64,000 nt of DNA from the NCBI GenBank assembly GCA_963700705.1, contig CAVOYQ010000016.1:1-64000 (forward strand), given 5' to 3'. The notes beneath the pieces are model-generated. The model worked only from the letters and a program-made list of their open reading frames with translations. It did no database searches and was not told the DNA's origin. Origin of the DNA: JAHEFT01 sp963700705 (GTDB taxonomy: Bacteria > Pseudomonadota > Gammaproteobacteria > Xanthomonadales > SZUA-36). The translations under genes were made by a program, and so were the position numbers. This document shows, piece after piece, positions 1 to 8,645 of this stretch. Every line of letters begins with the position of its first letter. The stretch's first letter is position 1.

Positions 1-1522
1 CTGCTTTGTCATCGGCTTTTTCATCGCTATCGGTCTTTTTGATCGCACTGAGATCGATGTCACCCTTGGCCACTGACTTGAAGTGCTTGCCGTCAAATTC
101 CGTAAAATAGGCCATCATCCATTCATCGACCCGGTCCGACATCAGCAGAACTTCGATGCCATTCTTGCGGAACACTTCCAGGTGCGGACTGTTGCTCGCA
201 GCCCGGAAGTTTTCAGCCGTGATGTAGTAGATTTCTTTTTGTCCTTCCGGCATGCGTTCGATGTATCCCGCCAGGTCGGCAGTCTGTTTGTCGCCGTCGC
301 CCCGGGTCGAGGCGAAGCGCAGCAGTGGCGCAATCCGTTCGCGGTTGGCGAAATCTTCCACCACGCCTTCCTTGATGACCGCGCCGAATTCGCTCCAGAA
401 TTTTTGGTACTGATCAGGATCATCCTTGGCTATTTTGCCGATCAGGTCCAGGCTGCGGCGGACAACGGCCGAGCGAATCTTGCCGGAAAGTTCGTTTTCC
501 TGCAGCAGTTCCCGCGAAACGTTCAACGGAAGGTCGCCCGAATCGACCACGCCCCGGACAAAGCGCAGGTAATGCGGCAGCAATTGCTGCGCGGCATCCA
601 TGATGAACACCCGGTTCACGTACAGGCGCAGGCCGGTGCGCTCATCCCGTTGCAGCATCAGGTCCATCGGTGCCGATCCCGGGATGTACAACAGCGTCGT
701 ATAGCTCTGGCTGCCCTCGACCTTGTTGTGCGCCCAGCACATGGCGTCGTCAAAATCGTGCGTCAGGTACTTGTAAAAGGACTGGTATTCCTCGTCGCTG
801 ATTTCCGTTTTCGGGAGTGTCCAGAGCGCGGAAGCCTTGTTCACGTCCTTCCACTCCAGCGCGTCATCCTCGCCTTTCTCCTGCATCCGGATCGGAAACC
901 CGATGTGGTCGGAATAGCGGCTGATCAGTGACTTGATGGTCCAGGAGTTGAGAAACTTTTTCTCCGCTTCCTTGAGGTGCAGCACAACTTCGGTGCCGTG
1001 TGACGGCCGCTCGACAGCTTCCAGTGAATACTCGCCGCCGCCATCGGACTCCCAGCGCACCCCCGCAGCACCGGCTTCCCCGGCCTTGCGGGTGTTGACC
1101 GTGACCTTGTCGGCAACGATGAACGAAGAGTAGAAGCCCACACCGAACTGGCCGATCAGGTGTGCGTCCAGTTTTTGATCACCACTCAACTGGTCGAGAA
1201 AAGCCCGGGTTCCGGACTTCGCGATGGTTCCGATATTCTCCATCACGTCCTCGCGGTTCATGCCGATTCCGTTGTCCCGAACGGTCAGCGTGCCGGCCGC
1301 TTCGTCAGCCTCGATTTCGATCCGCAGGTCGCTGTCACCTTCGTAAACTGCGTCGTCGCCAATGGCCATGAAGCGCAGGCGATCGAGAGCATCGGACGCA
1401 TTGGAAATCAGCTCCCTGAGAAAAATCTCCTTGTTGGAGTACAGGGAGTGAATCATCAACTGCAAGACCTGGCGGGTCTCTGCCTGGAATGCGTGTGTCT
1501 CTGTTTTGGGTGTTTTGCTCAT
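1..1522 (-). CDS. htpG: HtpG (Hsp90) chaperone, 3' end outside window
   Basis: ATP-dependent cytosolic chaperone of the Hsp90 family. About 507 codons are present; the family is usually 620-640 residues, so the C-terminal dimerisation part lies beyond the left edge. Visible GHKL ATPase motifs are ELISNASDALDRLRF (the N box with its Asn), DNGIGM and GQFGVGFYSSF. The start is the ATG at 1522, giving MSKTPKTETHAFQAETRQVL, the normal HtpG N-terminus. A heat-shock type promoter lies just upstream. The gene stands alone, downstream of the rplS terminator on the same strand. Confidence 0.97.
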   Translation of the reverse strand, partial: MSKTPKTETHAFQAETRQVLQLMIHSLYSNKEIFLRELISNASDALDRLRFMAIGDDAVYEGDSDLRIEIEADEAAGTLTVRDNGIGMNREDVMENIGTIAKSGTRAFLDQLSGDQKLDAHLIGQFGVGFYSSFIVADKVTVNTRKAGEAGAAGVRWESDGGGEYSLEAVERPSHGTEVVLHLKEAEKKFLNSWTIKSLISRYSDHIGFPIRMQEKGEDDALEWKDVNKASALWTLPKTEISDEEYQSFYKYLTHDFDDAMCWAHNKVEGSQSYTTLLYIPGSAPMDLMLQRDERTGLRLYVNRVFIMDAAQQLLPHYLRFVRGVVDSGDLPLNVSRELLQENELSGKIRSAVVRRSLDLIGKIAKDDPDQYQKFWSEFGAVIKEGVVEDFANRERIAPLLRFASTRGDGDKQTADLAGYIERMPEGQKEIYYITAENFRAASNSPHLEVFRKNGIEVLLMSDRVDEWMMAYFTEFDGKHFKSVAKGDIDLSAIKKTDSDEKADDKA

Positions 1523-1554
1523 TGCCTGAAAACCTGTTGACTGGATGCCCCACT

Positions 1555-1582
1555 AGATAGGGGTATCCGGACAGGAATCAAG
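1555..1582 (-). promoter_or_regulatory. Candidate sigma-32 (RpoH) promoter of htpG
   Basis: On the minus strand CTTGATT (1582-1576) is followed 12 bases later by CCCCTATCT (1563-1555), close to the RpoH consensus CTTGAAA / CCCCATNT. Transcription would start about 25-30 bases before the htpG ATG. htpG is a classical RpoH target, which supports the assignment. Confidence 0.72.
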
Positions 1583-1595
1583 GCGGCAGAAAAAA

Positions 1596-1621
1596 CAAAA
1601 CCCGCCGGTTGGCGGGTTTTG
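1596..1621 (-). terminator. Rho-independent terminator of the rpsP-rplS unit
   Basis: A perfect stem, AAAACCCGCC / GGCGGGTTTT around a 4-base loop, is followed on the minus strand by a T-rich tract. It lies 18 bases after the rplS stop and separates the ribosomal unit from htpG. Confidence 0.9.
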
Positions 1622-1638
1622 TCGGGTCCGGATTGACC

Positions 1639-1986
1639 TTAACCCAGCTTCTCTTTGATCCTTGCAGACTTGCCTTCACGATCGCGCAGGTAATACAGCT
1701 TGGCACGCCGGACGTCGCCGCGACGCTTGACCGTAATGGAGTCGATCAGCGGACTGTGTGTCTGGAATACGCGTTCGACGCCTGTCCCGTGTGAAATTTT
1801 ACGCACGGTAAACGCCGAGTTGAGTCCGCGGTTACGGATCGCGATGCAGATGCCTTCAAACGCTTGCAAACGCTCACGGTCACCTTCTTTAACTTTAACG
1901 CTGACCACGATCGTATCGCCCGGTGCAAACTGGGGGATATTGGTGTTCAGTTGTTCCGCATTGATTTCGTCGATGATGTTCGTCAT
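1639..1986 (-). CDS. rplS: 50S ribosomal protein L19
   Basis: L19 of the large subunit, at the 30S-50S interface. The 115 residues match the usual length. Recognisable segments are PQFAPGDTIVVSVKVKEG, AFEGICIAIRNRG and VFQTHSPLIDSITVKRRG. It is last in rpsP-rimM-trmD-rplS, 20 bases after trmD, and is followed by a strong terminator. Confidence 0.98.
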   Translation of the reverse strand: MTNIIDEINAEQLNTNIPQFAPGDTIVVSVKVKEGDRERLQAFEGICIAIRNRGLNSAFTVRKISHGTGVERVFQTHSPLIDSITVKRRGDVRRAKLYYLRDREGKSARIKEKLG

Positions 1987-2006
1987 TTTCCCAATCCTTA
2001 ATCAAA

Positions 2007-2759
2007 TCACGTTCCGTGCTCGTCTTTGAATGCAGCGAGCAATGCTTCCGATTCTGTATCCAAAGCCACCTTTTCCAGCAGCTCCGGCCTTCGCAGCCAG
2101 GTTCTTCCCAGTGCCTGCTTCCTTCTCCAGCGCTCAATGGCTCGGTGGTCACCGGATAATAGCACCGGTGGTACCGCCAGGCCTTCAACTTCTTCGGGCC
2201 GGGTATAGTGCTGACAATCCAGCACGCCTTCCATGAACGAATCCTGTTGTGCCGACTGCTCGTCTCCAAGCACGCCCGGCAACAACCGTACCACGGCATC
2301 GATCAATACCGCTGCGGCAAGCTCCCCACCGCTGAGGACGTAATCCCCGATCGACCATTCCTCGTCGATTTCCAGCTCAATCAGCCGTTCATCGATCCCC
2401 TCGTAACGACCGCATACGAGTATCAAGTCTTCTCTGCCGGCCAGTTCGCGCACTGCGTCCTGGTCCAGCGGGCGGCCTTGCGGGCTGAGCAGGCTTGCCC
2501 TGGGCTTGTCGGCTCCGCCTCCGGCAACGCGTTCTTTTGCCGCCCGGATCGTGCTGAGCAGCGGCTCCACCGCCATCACCATCCCGGGCCCCCCGCCATA
2601 TGGGCGGTCATCCACGGTACGGTGCCGGTCGGAAGCAAATTCCCTGGGGTTCAGCAGTTCCAGGGCTACCTTTCCCGAACTGATGCCCCGTCCGGTAACG
2701 CCCAGACTGACCAGGGGCGCAAACTCCTCCGGAAAAAGCGTGATAACCTGGATTTTCAT
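2007..2759 (-). CDS. trmD: tRNA (guanine-N1)-methyltransferase
   Basis: SpoU-TrmD (SPOUT) methyltransferase making m1G37 in tRNAs, which prevents +1 frameshifting. 250 residues, family-typical. MKIQVITLFPEEF at the N-terminus, DDRPYGGGPGMVM, and the SAM-binding trefoil-knot segments LVCGRYEGIDER and SIGDYVLSGGELAA are all present. It lies 3 bases after rimM, so translational coupling is likely. Confidence 0.98.
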   Translation of the reverse strand: MKIQVITLFPEEFAPLVSLGVTGRGISSGKVALELLNPREFASDRHRTVDDRPYGGGPGMVMAVEPLLSTIRAAKERVAGGGADKPRASLLSPQGRPLDQDAVRELAGREDLILVCGRYEGIDERLIELEIDEEWSIGDYVLSGGELAAAVLIDAVVRLLPGVLGDEQSAQQDSFMEGVLDCQHYTRPEEVEGLAVPPVLLSGDHRAIERWRRKQALGRTWLRRPELLEKVALDTESEALLAAFKDEHGT

Positions 2760-2762
2760 TGC

Positions 2763-3278
2763 TCAGAAATCCGGATCCCAGTCAACGACCAGGTAGCCCT
2801 CGTCCAGGTTGACGCTTTTTACATATTGCTCCCGGACGAATGGAATCAATCGTTCCCTGTCGCCCTGCACCACCATCACGTCGTTCGCGCCGGTGGCAAG
2901 CATTCTTTCGATCTTTCCCAGCCCGGTGCCATCCACCAGTTGAACCGAAAGACCCACCAGGTCCGTCCAGTAAAACTCGGTTTCCGGCAACTCCGGGAAC
3001 TGATCCCGATAAACCGCAACCGGTTGGCCGACCAGGTTTTCGGCCTGGTCCCTGCTGTCCACTTTTTCAAGCAAGGCAATCAAGTGCTTGCCGTGCTTTA
3101 TGCCCTGCTGGATCCTGACCTCTTTAAGAGAGTCGCCCAGCAACCAGGGCTGATATTCGAATATTTCTTCCCTGGGTTCAGTCAGGGAATGAATCCTGAC
3201 CCATCCCTTGACCCCATGGACGCCTGAAATGTGTCCGACCTGAACGACTTTGCGTTCACCGCCGGTTTCGACGTTCAT
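2763..3278 (-). CDS. rimM: Ribosome maturation factor RimM
   Basis: Assists assembly of the 30S head around S19. 171 residues. The N-terminal beta-barrel has VGHISGVHGVKGWVRIHS; the PRC-barrel part has YWTDLVGLSVQLVDGTGLG and ends LVVDWDPDF. A longer open frame runs upstream to 3419 inside rpsP, but the ATG at 3278 is chosen because it gives the normal N-terminus 19 bases after the rpsP stop. Confidence 0.96.
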   Translation of the reverse strand: MNVETGGERKVVQVGHISGVHGVKGWVRIHSLTEPREEIFEYQPWLLGDSLKEVRIQQGIKHGKHLIALLEKVDSRDQAENLVGQPVAVYRDQFPELPETEFYWTDLVGLSVQLVDGTGLGKIERMLATGANDVMVVQGDRERLIPFVREQYVKSVNLDEGYLVVDWDPDF

Positions 3279-3297
3279 GACGCCCCCACCCGAAGAA

Positions 3298-3549
3298 TCA
3301 GGCGGCTGCGGTGCGAGCCTCGGATACCAGCGATTTGACGCGATCCGTGACCTGGGCGCCGACGCTCGTCCAGTAATCAATCCGCTCCAGGTCGACGCGA
3401 AGCCGCTCTTCCTGGCCACGTGCTACCGGGTTGAAAAATCCGAGTCTTTCGATGTTGCGGCCGTCGCGAGATTTACGGCTATCCGCCACGATAATGTGGT
3501 AGAAAGGTTTCTTTTTCGCGCCGCCGCGTGACAATCTGATTTTAACCAT
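3298..3549 (-). CDS. rpsP: 30S ribosomal protein S16
   Basis: S16, an early-assembling 30S protein. 83 residues; MVKIRLSRGGAKKKPFYHII and RFGFFNP-like REEL regions (ERLGFFNPVARGQE) are diagnostic. It opens the ribosomal unit here. ffh, its usual upstream neighbour in many gammaproteobacteria, is 7.7 kb away behind an inserted block on the same strand. Only 54 bases separate it from the methyltransferase upstream, so rpsP is either read through from that block or has a promoter inside it. Confidence 0.98.
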   Translation of the reverse strand: MVKIRLSRGGAKKKPFYHIIVADSRKSRDGRNIERLGFFNPVARGQEERLRVDLERIDYWTSVGAQVTDRVKSLVSEARTAAA

Positions 3550-3603
3550 CTTTATTGAATCCAGTTGAATCCCAGCAAACCGCGCATTTTACCCTTCTTT
3601 TCC

Positions 3604-4398
3604 CTAAAAGAAAACAACAAACCGTTCATCGGGCGGGACGTCAACGGCGACGGGAGTGAACCGGGCGGTAAAAAAACGTGGGTTGTCTGTGCTGGAGCCG
3701 CTGTGCGAATGATAATCAAAGATACAGGTATCCAATACGAAACCATATTTTCTTATTTCGGCCACCAGGGATTTTGGTGTATATAACCGCTGGGAGCTTT
3801 TCGTTCGAAACTTCTGTTCTTCACCAGAGCCGGTAAGCTGATACTTCCGCTCGACGCAATTCACGCCATCGCCGACACTTAACTTTTTCCATCTCCTCAA
3901 CACTCGGCCATCCGCCAACGTGCGTTCATAATCGCGAACAAACCCGGATGTTACGCTGCCTTCGCGGTGCAAAAAAATATCGAGTATTAGTGACCCCGAT
4001 GGCGCCAGAATGCGCTTCGCCTGTCTACAAAACCGGTCTATGTCGGACTCGCCCAAGAGATACTGAAACCCGCTGTAAGTGAACAGGATTACATCATATG
4101 GCCCGTCAAGATTGATCTGACGGGCATCCAGAAGCCTCACGTCGATTGTGTGTTCGGGGCGCATCTTGCTGCGTAATTGTTCCAGCATGGGTGCGGACCG
4201 GTCAATCGCGGTGATTGAAAAACCACAATCTGCCAGTGCTAACGTCAGCCGTCCCGTCCCACAGCCAATTTCCAGCAAATTTGCAGGTGGCCGCGGCAGC
4301 AGGCGCAGGTAGCCGCCCAAGTCGTCACAGGGCATGTTCAGCCCCATGTCCTGGTCATAGAACGGAGCGATGATGTCATAACTCCACTCAGCTTTCAT
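3604..4398 (-). CDS. SAM-dependent class I methyltransferase
   Basis: Predicted small-molecule or glycan methyltransferase, 264 residues. Motif I is LLEIGCGTGRLTLAL, then an acidic post-I loop (ITAIDRS) and motif IV-like PYDVILFTYSGFQYL. The N-terminus WSYDIIAPFYDQDM resembles Methyltransf_25/11 proteins. The start at 4398 overlaps the preceding fusion gene by 11 bases (stop at 4388), so the two are probably translationally coupled. A longer frame to 4521 lies inside the fusion gene and is rejected. The substrate is unknown; the context suggests modification of a sugar or glycosylated product. Confidence 0.85.
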   Translation of the reverse strand: MKAEWSYDIIAPFYDQDMGLNMPCDDLGGYLRLLPRPPANLLEIGCGTGRLTLALADCGFSITAIDRSAPMLEQLRSKMRPEHTIDVRLLDARQINLDGPYDVILFTYSGFQYLLGESDIDRFCRQAKRILAPSGSLILDIFLHREGSVTSGFVRDYERTLADGRVLRRWKKLSVGDGVNCVERKYQLTGSGEEQKFRTKSSQRLYTPKSLVAEIRKYGFVLDTCIFDYHSHSGSSTDNPRFFTARFTPVAVDVPPDERFVVFF

Positions 4399-7300
4399 AG
4401 GCCGCCACCTGACTCGCAGCAAGGGTATTCCAGTCGAAACGCCGAATTTGCTCAGAGGGGGGCTTCTCCAGGTAGTGGCGCCTGGATTCATCCACCAGCA
4501 AGGAAGAAATTGCTTCGGCAAACTGATTCGGTGAGTCGGCCAGCAACAAACCGGGAAAATGGCAATGATTCAAGCCCCGTGCCGCATCGGGGGTGGACAC
4601 GCAGACACGATGTGCGGCCAGGGATTCAATGGTTTTAAGACAGGAACCGGTGACGCCTCGCAATGGGTTGATGGTCAGGGTTGCAGTCTCAAGGTGCTGT
4701 TCGATGGCATCGGTGTATGACACCAGTTCGATTTTCGGGTGATGAAACGGGGGTTCATCGACAAACTTCATACCTTCGTCACCACACAGGACTTTCAATT
4801 TGAGTCCGGGGAATTTTACTGTCAGTCCGGGAAAGACAGCCTGGATAAAAGATTCGATCCCCTGCCGGTTAGGCACGAAACGGAACGGCCCGATAAACAG
4901 CAGTTCCGCTCCCGTGGACGGTGTCAGGGTTGAGAACCGGCTCAACGATACGCCATTTTCAATCAAATAGCTTTTCAACGGCAGCTGACACTGATCCTCA
5001 AAGGAGCAACAAAATATACCGTCAAAACGGCGCAGGCGCAGATCCAGGTGGGCGTCGGCATTTTTCTCACCTCGGTTTACGTCATGCAAGGTGATAAACC
5101 AGCGCTCGAACCGCTTGAGTGTCACCAGATCGCAGAGTTCTTCGTATTCAATCTGAACGATTGAGGGGCGATACAGGGCGAGGACGCGCTCCAATTCCTG
5201 TCGCAGTAAGGGCCTGGCATGGCCCTTCATCCTGGCCATGCGATTGTCAGTCATGTTCGGGCGAGGCCTGAGGAGTAGATGAACCGCTTCAAACTGGTCC
5301 AGATGCGTGGCGTAGGCCGGGTCGAAGCCCCAGCCTTCATCGCAAACCAGCACCAAGCGGTAACGCGGGGCCAAGCCCCGGCTGATGGCGTCGATTCTCA
5401 CGGCTCCACCATGCGATCTCGGGGAAATCAGGTAGGGGGTGACCAGCACCAGCCATGGCCGCTGATCGCCGGGTACCGGTTTGCGTGGGAAAAAACACAC
5501 CACGTCCTGGTTGGATATACATGGCTGCTGCAGAGCGCATCCGGCTTCAAACCGCTTTTTCATGATGGAGGATAACTGCGCTACACGAAATACACTGCTG
5601 CGGTACTGCGCGAGTTTTGCACTCAGCTGTGCAAACGGTGGCTGGTACCAACCCTGGCTGAGACCGGACAAGAGGGCGTTGCGCTCGAACCAGTGACCGA
5701 TATCCCGCTCCGAAAAAAATCGCGACACGGTGGCGCGATGACGATGGTGCGCAATGGCTTGTGGAACAAATAGCGCCTGGCAGGCGAGTTGTTGCGCCCG
5801 GAAGCCCCAGTCGACGTCCTCCCAGTAAAACGGCTCGTATATACCGTGCGGTTCTATCAGTTTGACCAATAATGCTTTTTGAAATAACGAAGCGCTGCCA
5901 CCGGCGTAAAAGTGTGTTGTCGGCAAGGTCTCCAGATATGGCGCACCATCATAGAGCCCCTGCAGACCACCCGCCGGGTCCAGCCCGGTAAATCCGGTTT
6001 CTTCCCGCCTTTTTGTTTTGTCGGACATAAATATCTGACAGGCAATCGCAAAAAATTGCCGAGAACGGTACTGAGAGACTTCATGCAAAGCCTCAGGCTC
6101 CAATATCATGTCGCTGTTGAGCAGGAACACCCAGGGAAATCGCGTGATATCGAGCCCCATCTTTATCGCCTGGGCAAAGCCCATCCAGTGTGTTTCAAAA
6201 TGCCAGAGCACAGATGGAAAATCGCTTTTCAACGCGGCGTATGTGTCGGCAGGGGCGCCGTTGACGACGACAATGACTTCGCATTCACACGCACTGCGGG
6301 AAATGGCCTGATAAAGGGCGGCCAGGCATTCTCTGAGCAAATCAGGTGAATCGCGCTCGGGAATGATCACCGAGATGCCGCCACCGTCAGCGAATGGCGG
6401 TGAACTCGTCTGCAAGCCGGACCTGTGCGACCGAACTCGCCGAAAAACCCGGCCTGTTCCCTGCGCCACCGCCAGGCCAGCCATCAGCCCGGCTGTGGCT
6501 AAATGTGCTATCGACGTTTTTGCGAGTCGCTTGATACCGTTCAGCGACGGCTTGGAGCTTTTTTCTGATAGCTCCCTGGAAGAAAGTTGTGCTTTCGGCA
6601 GGTAGGCTATCTTGTAAGCGCAGGCGGCGCATTTTTCATCCTTTGCCAGCTGAAACCGTCGCCGAAACTCCTGGTAGCCCGGGCCCTTCCAGATTGACTT
6701 CAGGCTTGCGTGGGCAAGATTGCCGAGCGGTTGCTGGTCGCGGACTTCGCAACTGACTACATCACCGTTGGCCAGCACATGTATCGTGTTCCACGGATTC
6801 TGCTCGCAGCCAAGGATCCTGGCGTCCGGGGGCAGCCTGCCCGGATAAATCCGGGGCGACTCATCAAGCGTTGCCGGCCGCGCGTCTATCTCAGGCGTGG
6901 AGAAACCCGTCAGGACGGTCGGAAAGGCCCGCCTGGAAGCTTCAACTTGCGCGCTCAGTCGATCAATAAACCCCTGTCGCAGCCGGTTCGACTCATCAAG
7001 CTCCTGCGGAAATGTCTCGGCTATCGGGTCCCTGCGAATAACAGGATGAATATCCAGCCTGGCAACTTCGAAACGCTCCGCCAGCTCCATAACGGCTGAA
7101 ATCTGATCAAGGTTTCGCTCCATGGCGACCAGGGCAAACTCCAGCCGTGGTGTTGAAATTCCCGTTAAGGCCTGGGTCTCGCGCAGCGCCTCAAGCCGCT
7201 GTAGCAATTTCCCGGTTGAACCGAATCCGTAGATATCCTGATATTGCCCGGATTCAAGGGTATGGATCGACACACACAACAAATCAAGACCGCTGCGCAC

Positions 7301-7642
7301 CAGCGGCTCGATCAGTTTCAGCTTGATCGAACTCAAAGCGCTAACCAGTTCAACCCGCGCACCCGTTTGCTTGGCCAGCGTAATCGCTTCAACCAGGTGC
7401 GGATAGTGGGCCGATTCACCGGAGTAGTTGAGCCGGATGACTTGCGGCGCCGTCAGTTCCGATATCAGTTTGCGGTAGAGGGCGATGTCCATGTGTTCAC
7501 CGGCGCCGCGTAACAATTGACGGGAACAGAAAACGCATCTGAAGGGACATTTTGAGGTGAGTTCGATCCACGCCACGCGAGGCGTCCGGCTAACTGCGGT
7601 CACGGCATTTTGATAGGGGTGCAGTGAAATCGATGTGTTCAT
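4388..7642 (-). CDS. Radical SAM/SPASM - GT2 - GT4 triple-domain fusion
   Basis: 1084 residues in three modules. Residues about 20-345 are a radical SAM enzyme with CPFRCVFC (C32, C36, C39), binding a 4Fe-4S cluster, plus a SPASM-like C-terminal part with C279, C298, C338 and C341. Residues about 422-660 are a GT-A family 2 glycosyltransferase (ISVIIPERDSPDLL, LLNSDM, EPFYWEDVDWGFR). Residues about 730-1084 are a GT-B family 4-like glycosyltransferase (LVTPYLISPRSHGGAVRI, LLFIGPFRFVPNRQG, INPLRGVTGSCLKTIESLA). A hydrophobic segment near 378-397 may link modules or touch the membrane. ATG 7642 is chosen, 7 bases after the upstream stop; a longer frame to 7732 overlaps that gene. Inferred role: joint chemical modification and glycosylation of a surface molecule. 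Confidence 0.85.
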   Translation of the reverse strand: MNTSISLHPYQNAVTAVSRTPRVAWIELTSKCPFRCVFCSRQLLRGAGEHMDIALYRKLISELTAPQVIRLNYSGESAHYPHLVEAITLAKQTGARVELVSALSSIKLKLIEPLVRSGLDLLCVSIHTLESGQYQDIYGFGSTGKLLQRLEALRETQALTGISTPRLEFALVAMERNLDQISAVMELAERFEVARLDIHPVIRRDPIAETFPQELDESNRLRQGFIDRLSAQVEASRRAFPTVLTGFSTPEIDARPATLDESPRIYPGRLPPDARILGCEQNPWNTIHVLANGDVVSCEVRDQQPLGNLAHASLKSIWKGPGYQEFRRRFQLAKDEKCAACAYKIAYLPKAQLSSRELSEKSSKPSLNGIKRLAKTSIAHLATAGLMAGLAVAQGTGRVFRRVRSHRSGLQTSSPPFADGGGISVIIPERDSPDLLRECLAALYQAISRSACECEVIVVVNGAPADTYAALKSDFPSVLWHFETHWMGFAQAIKMGLDITRFPWVFLLNSDMILEPEALHEVSQYRSRQFFAIACQIFMSDKTKRREETGFTGLDPAGGLQGLYDGAPYLETLPTTHFYAGGSASLFQKALLVKLIEPHGIYEPFYWEDVDWGFRAQQLACQALFVPQAIAHHRHRATVSRFFSERDIGHWFERNALLSGLSQGWYQPPFAQLSAKLAQYRSSVFRVAQLSSIMKKRFEAGCALQQPCISNQDVVCFFPRKPVPGDQRPWLVLVTPYLISPRSHGGAVRIDAISRGLAPRYRLVLVCDEGWGFDPAYATHLDQFEAVHLLLRPRPNMTDNRMARMKGHARPLLRQELERVLALYRPSIVQIEYEELCDLVTLKRFERWFITLHDVNRGEKNADAHLDLRLRRFDGIFCCSFEDQCQLPLKSYLIENGVSLSRFSTLTPSTGAELLFIGPFRFVPNRQGIESFIQAVFPGLTVKFPGLKLKVLCGDEGMKFVDEPPFHHPKIELVSYTDAIEQHLETATLTINPLRGVTGSCLKTIESLAAHRVCVSTPDAARGLNHCHFPGLLLADSPNQFAEAISSLLVDESRRHYLEKPPSEQIRRFDWNTLAASQVAAYES

Positions 7643-7649
7643 TGACTCA

Positions 7650-8645
7650 TCAAATACACATGTCAACCTTCGGTCTTCTACCCAGCCGGGCTTCAAGGTA
7701 GAAAAACAATGCCTGGCGGACAAAAATGGCACACCAGGTATTTCGTTCGTCGGTGATCGGGTCGGGGTGGATGGTTACGGAACCATCGGCATCAACAGAC
7801 GTCAGCAATCGGGTTACCAGTGCGTCAACGCACGGACCCTCAATCCGGGCAATCAGCGCCAGTCTCAACAACTGGGCTGCTGAATCAGTGCGTACAGTTG
7901 CGACGTCTGTTGAAACAAAAACGTTGTTGAGAGTGACAGCCATCGCGTCTGCTGTTGCCAGTCCGCAGCGCAAGGCGCCCTCCTGAGCGTATAGCCTTGG
8001 ATGCAAGGGCAGCTGAGGCCAATCCGAAACTCCGTCTTTACCCAGGAATCGCACGGTGCGTTCCCCCAGCGCAAGTATTAGCGGGTCTTCAAACTGTTTG
8101 CCCCAGGCCATCAAGCTGGCCGCCGCCTTCAAATGGTAACCGTCAATACGCGTTGACCAGGTGTCCGGCGGCTTGTCTCTGGCGTCTTCAGATACTGCGC
8201 GTAAGCCTCCCCGCTCGTCGATCAGTCGCGTCTTTATACATTCGGCAATTTGCCGCCCGTTCCAAATCCCGGCGTCAAAACGTTGAACGACGGCCAATCC
8301 TTGTAAAATCATCGCGAGATCGAATGCGAATATGCGATCGTTGCGCCAGTCTTCAGTTTCGCAGGCGTAGATTCGCGTCGGAGCGGGTTCGCTTCTCCAT
8401 TGATCCTGCAGCCATGTTCCAACCCGGACGGCGGCTGACACCGCAAACTTCTCGTGTTTTGATGACTGGGTGGTCAAACCTGCCAGGTAACTCAGGTAAT
8501 AACCGGCAATTTCGCCATACCAGTAAACGATCTCTTGTCCGCGGGTAATCCCTGCAACCGCACCACTGCCGGAACAAAATACCGGCGCGCCCGTCAGCCA
8601 TCCATCGATTCGCTGAATCACATTCCCGATTGAAGCGTTGTTCAA
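7650..8645 (-). CDS. Unknown protein, predicted alpha-helical toroid
   Basis: 331 residues, not assigned to a family. It is rich in helices with spaced aromatic and small residues (IVYWYGEIAGYYLSYLAGL, RIDGYHLKAAASLMAWG, WCAIFVRQALFFYLEA), reminiscent of six-hairpin or prenyltransferase-type alpha/alpha toroids; this is inference from pattern. No signal peptide. The only good start is TTG at 8645, whose last two bases fall in the TGA that ends the frameshifted epimerase frame (8642-8644), suggesting translational coupling. It lies between a UDP-sugar epimerase and the glycosyltransferase fusion, so a role in sugar processing is plausible. Confidence 0.7.
   Translation of the reverse strand: MNNASIGNVIQRIDGWLTGAPVFCSGSGAVAGITRGQEIVYWYGEIAGYYLSYLAGLTTQSSKHEKFAVSAAVRVGTWLQDQWRSEPAPTRIYACETEDWRNDRIFAFDLAMILQGLAVVQRFDAGIWNGRQIAECIKTRLIDERGGLRAVSEDARDKPPDTWSTRIDGYHLKAAASLMAWGKQFEDPLILALGERTVRFLGKDGVSDWPQLPLHPRLYAQEGALRCGLATADAMAVTLNNVFVSTDVATVRTDSAAQLLRLALIARIEGPCVDALVTRLLTSVDADGSVTIHPDPITDERNTWCAIFVRQALFFYLEARLGRRPKVDMCI

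Noticed and set aside
7643..7732. Longer N-terminus of the radical SAM fusion
   Set aside because: It overlaps the upstream gene's coding end, while ATG 7642 follows that stop by 7 bases and starts near the domain.
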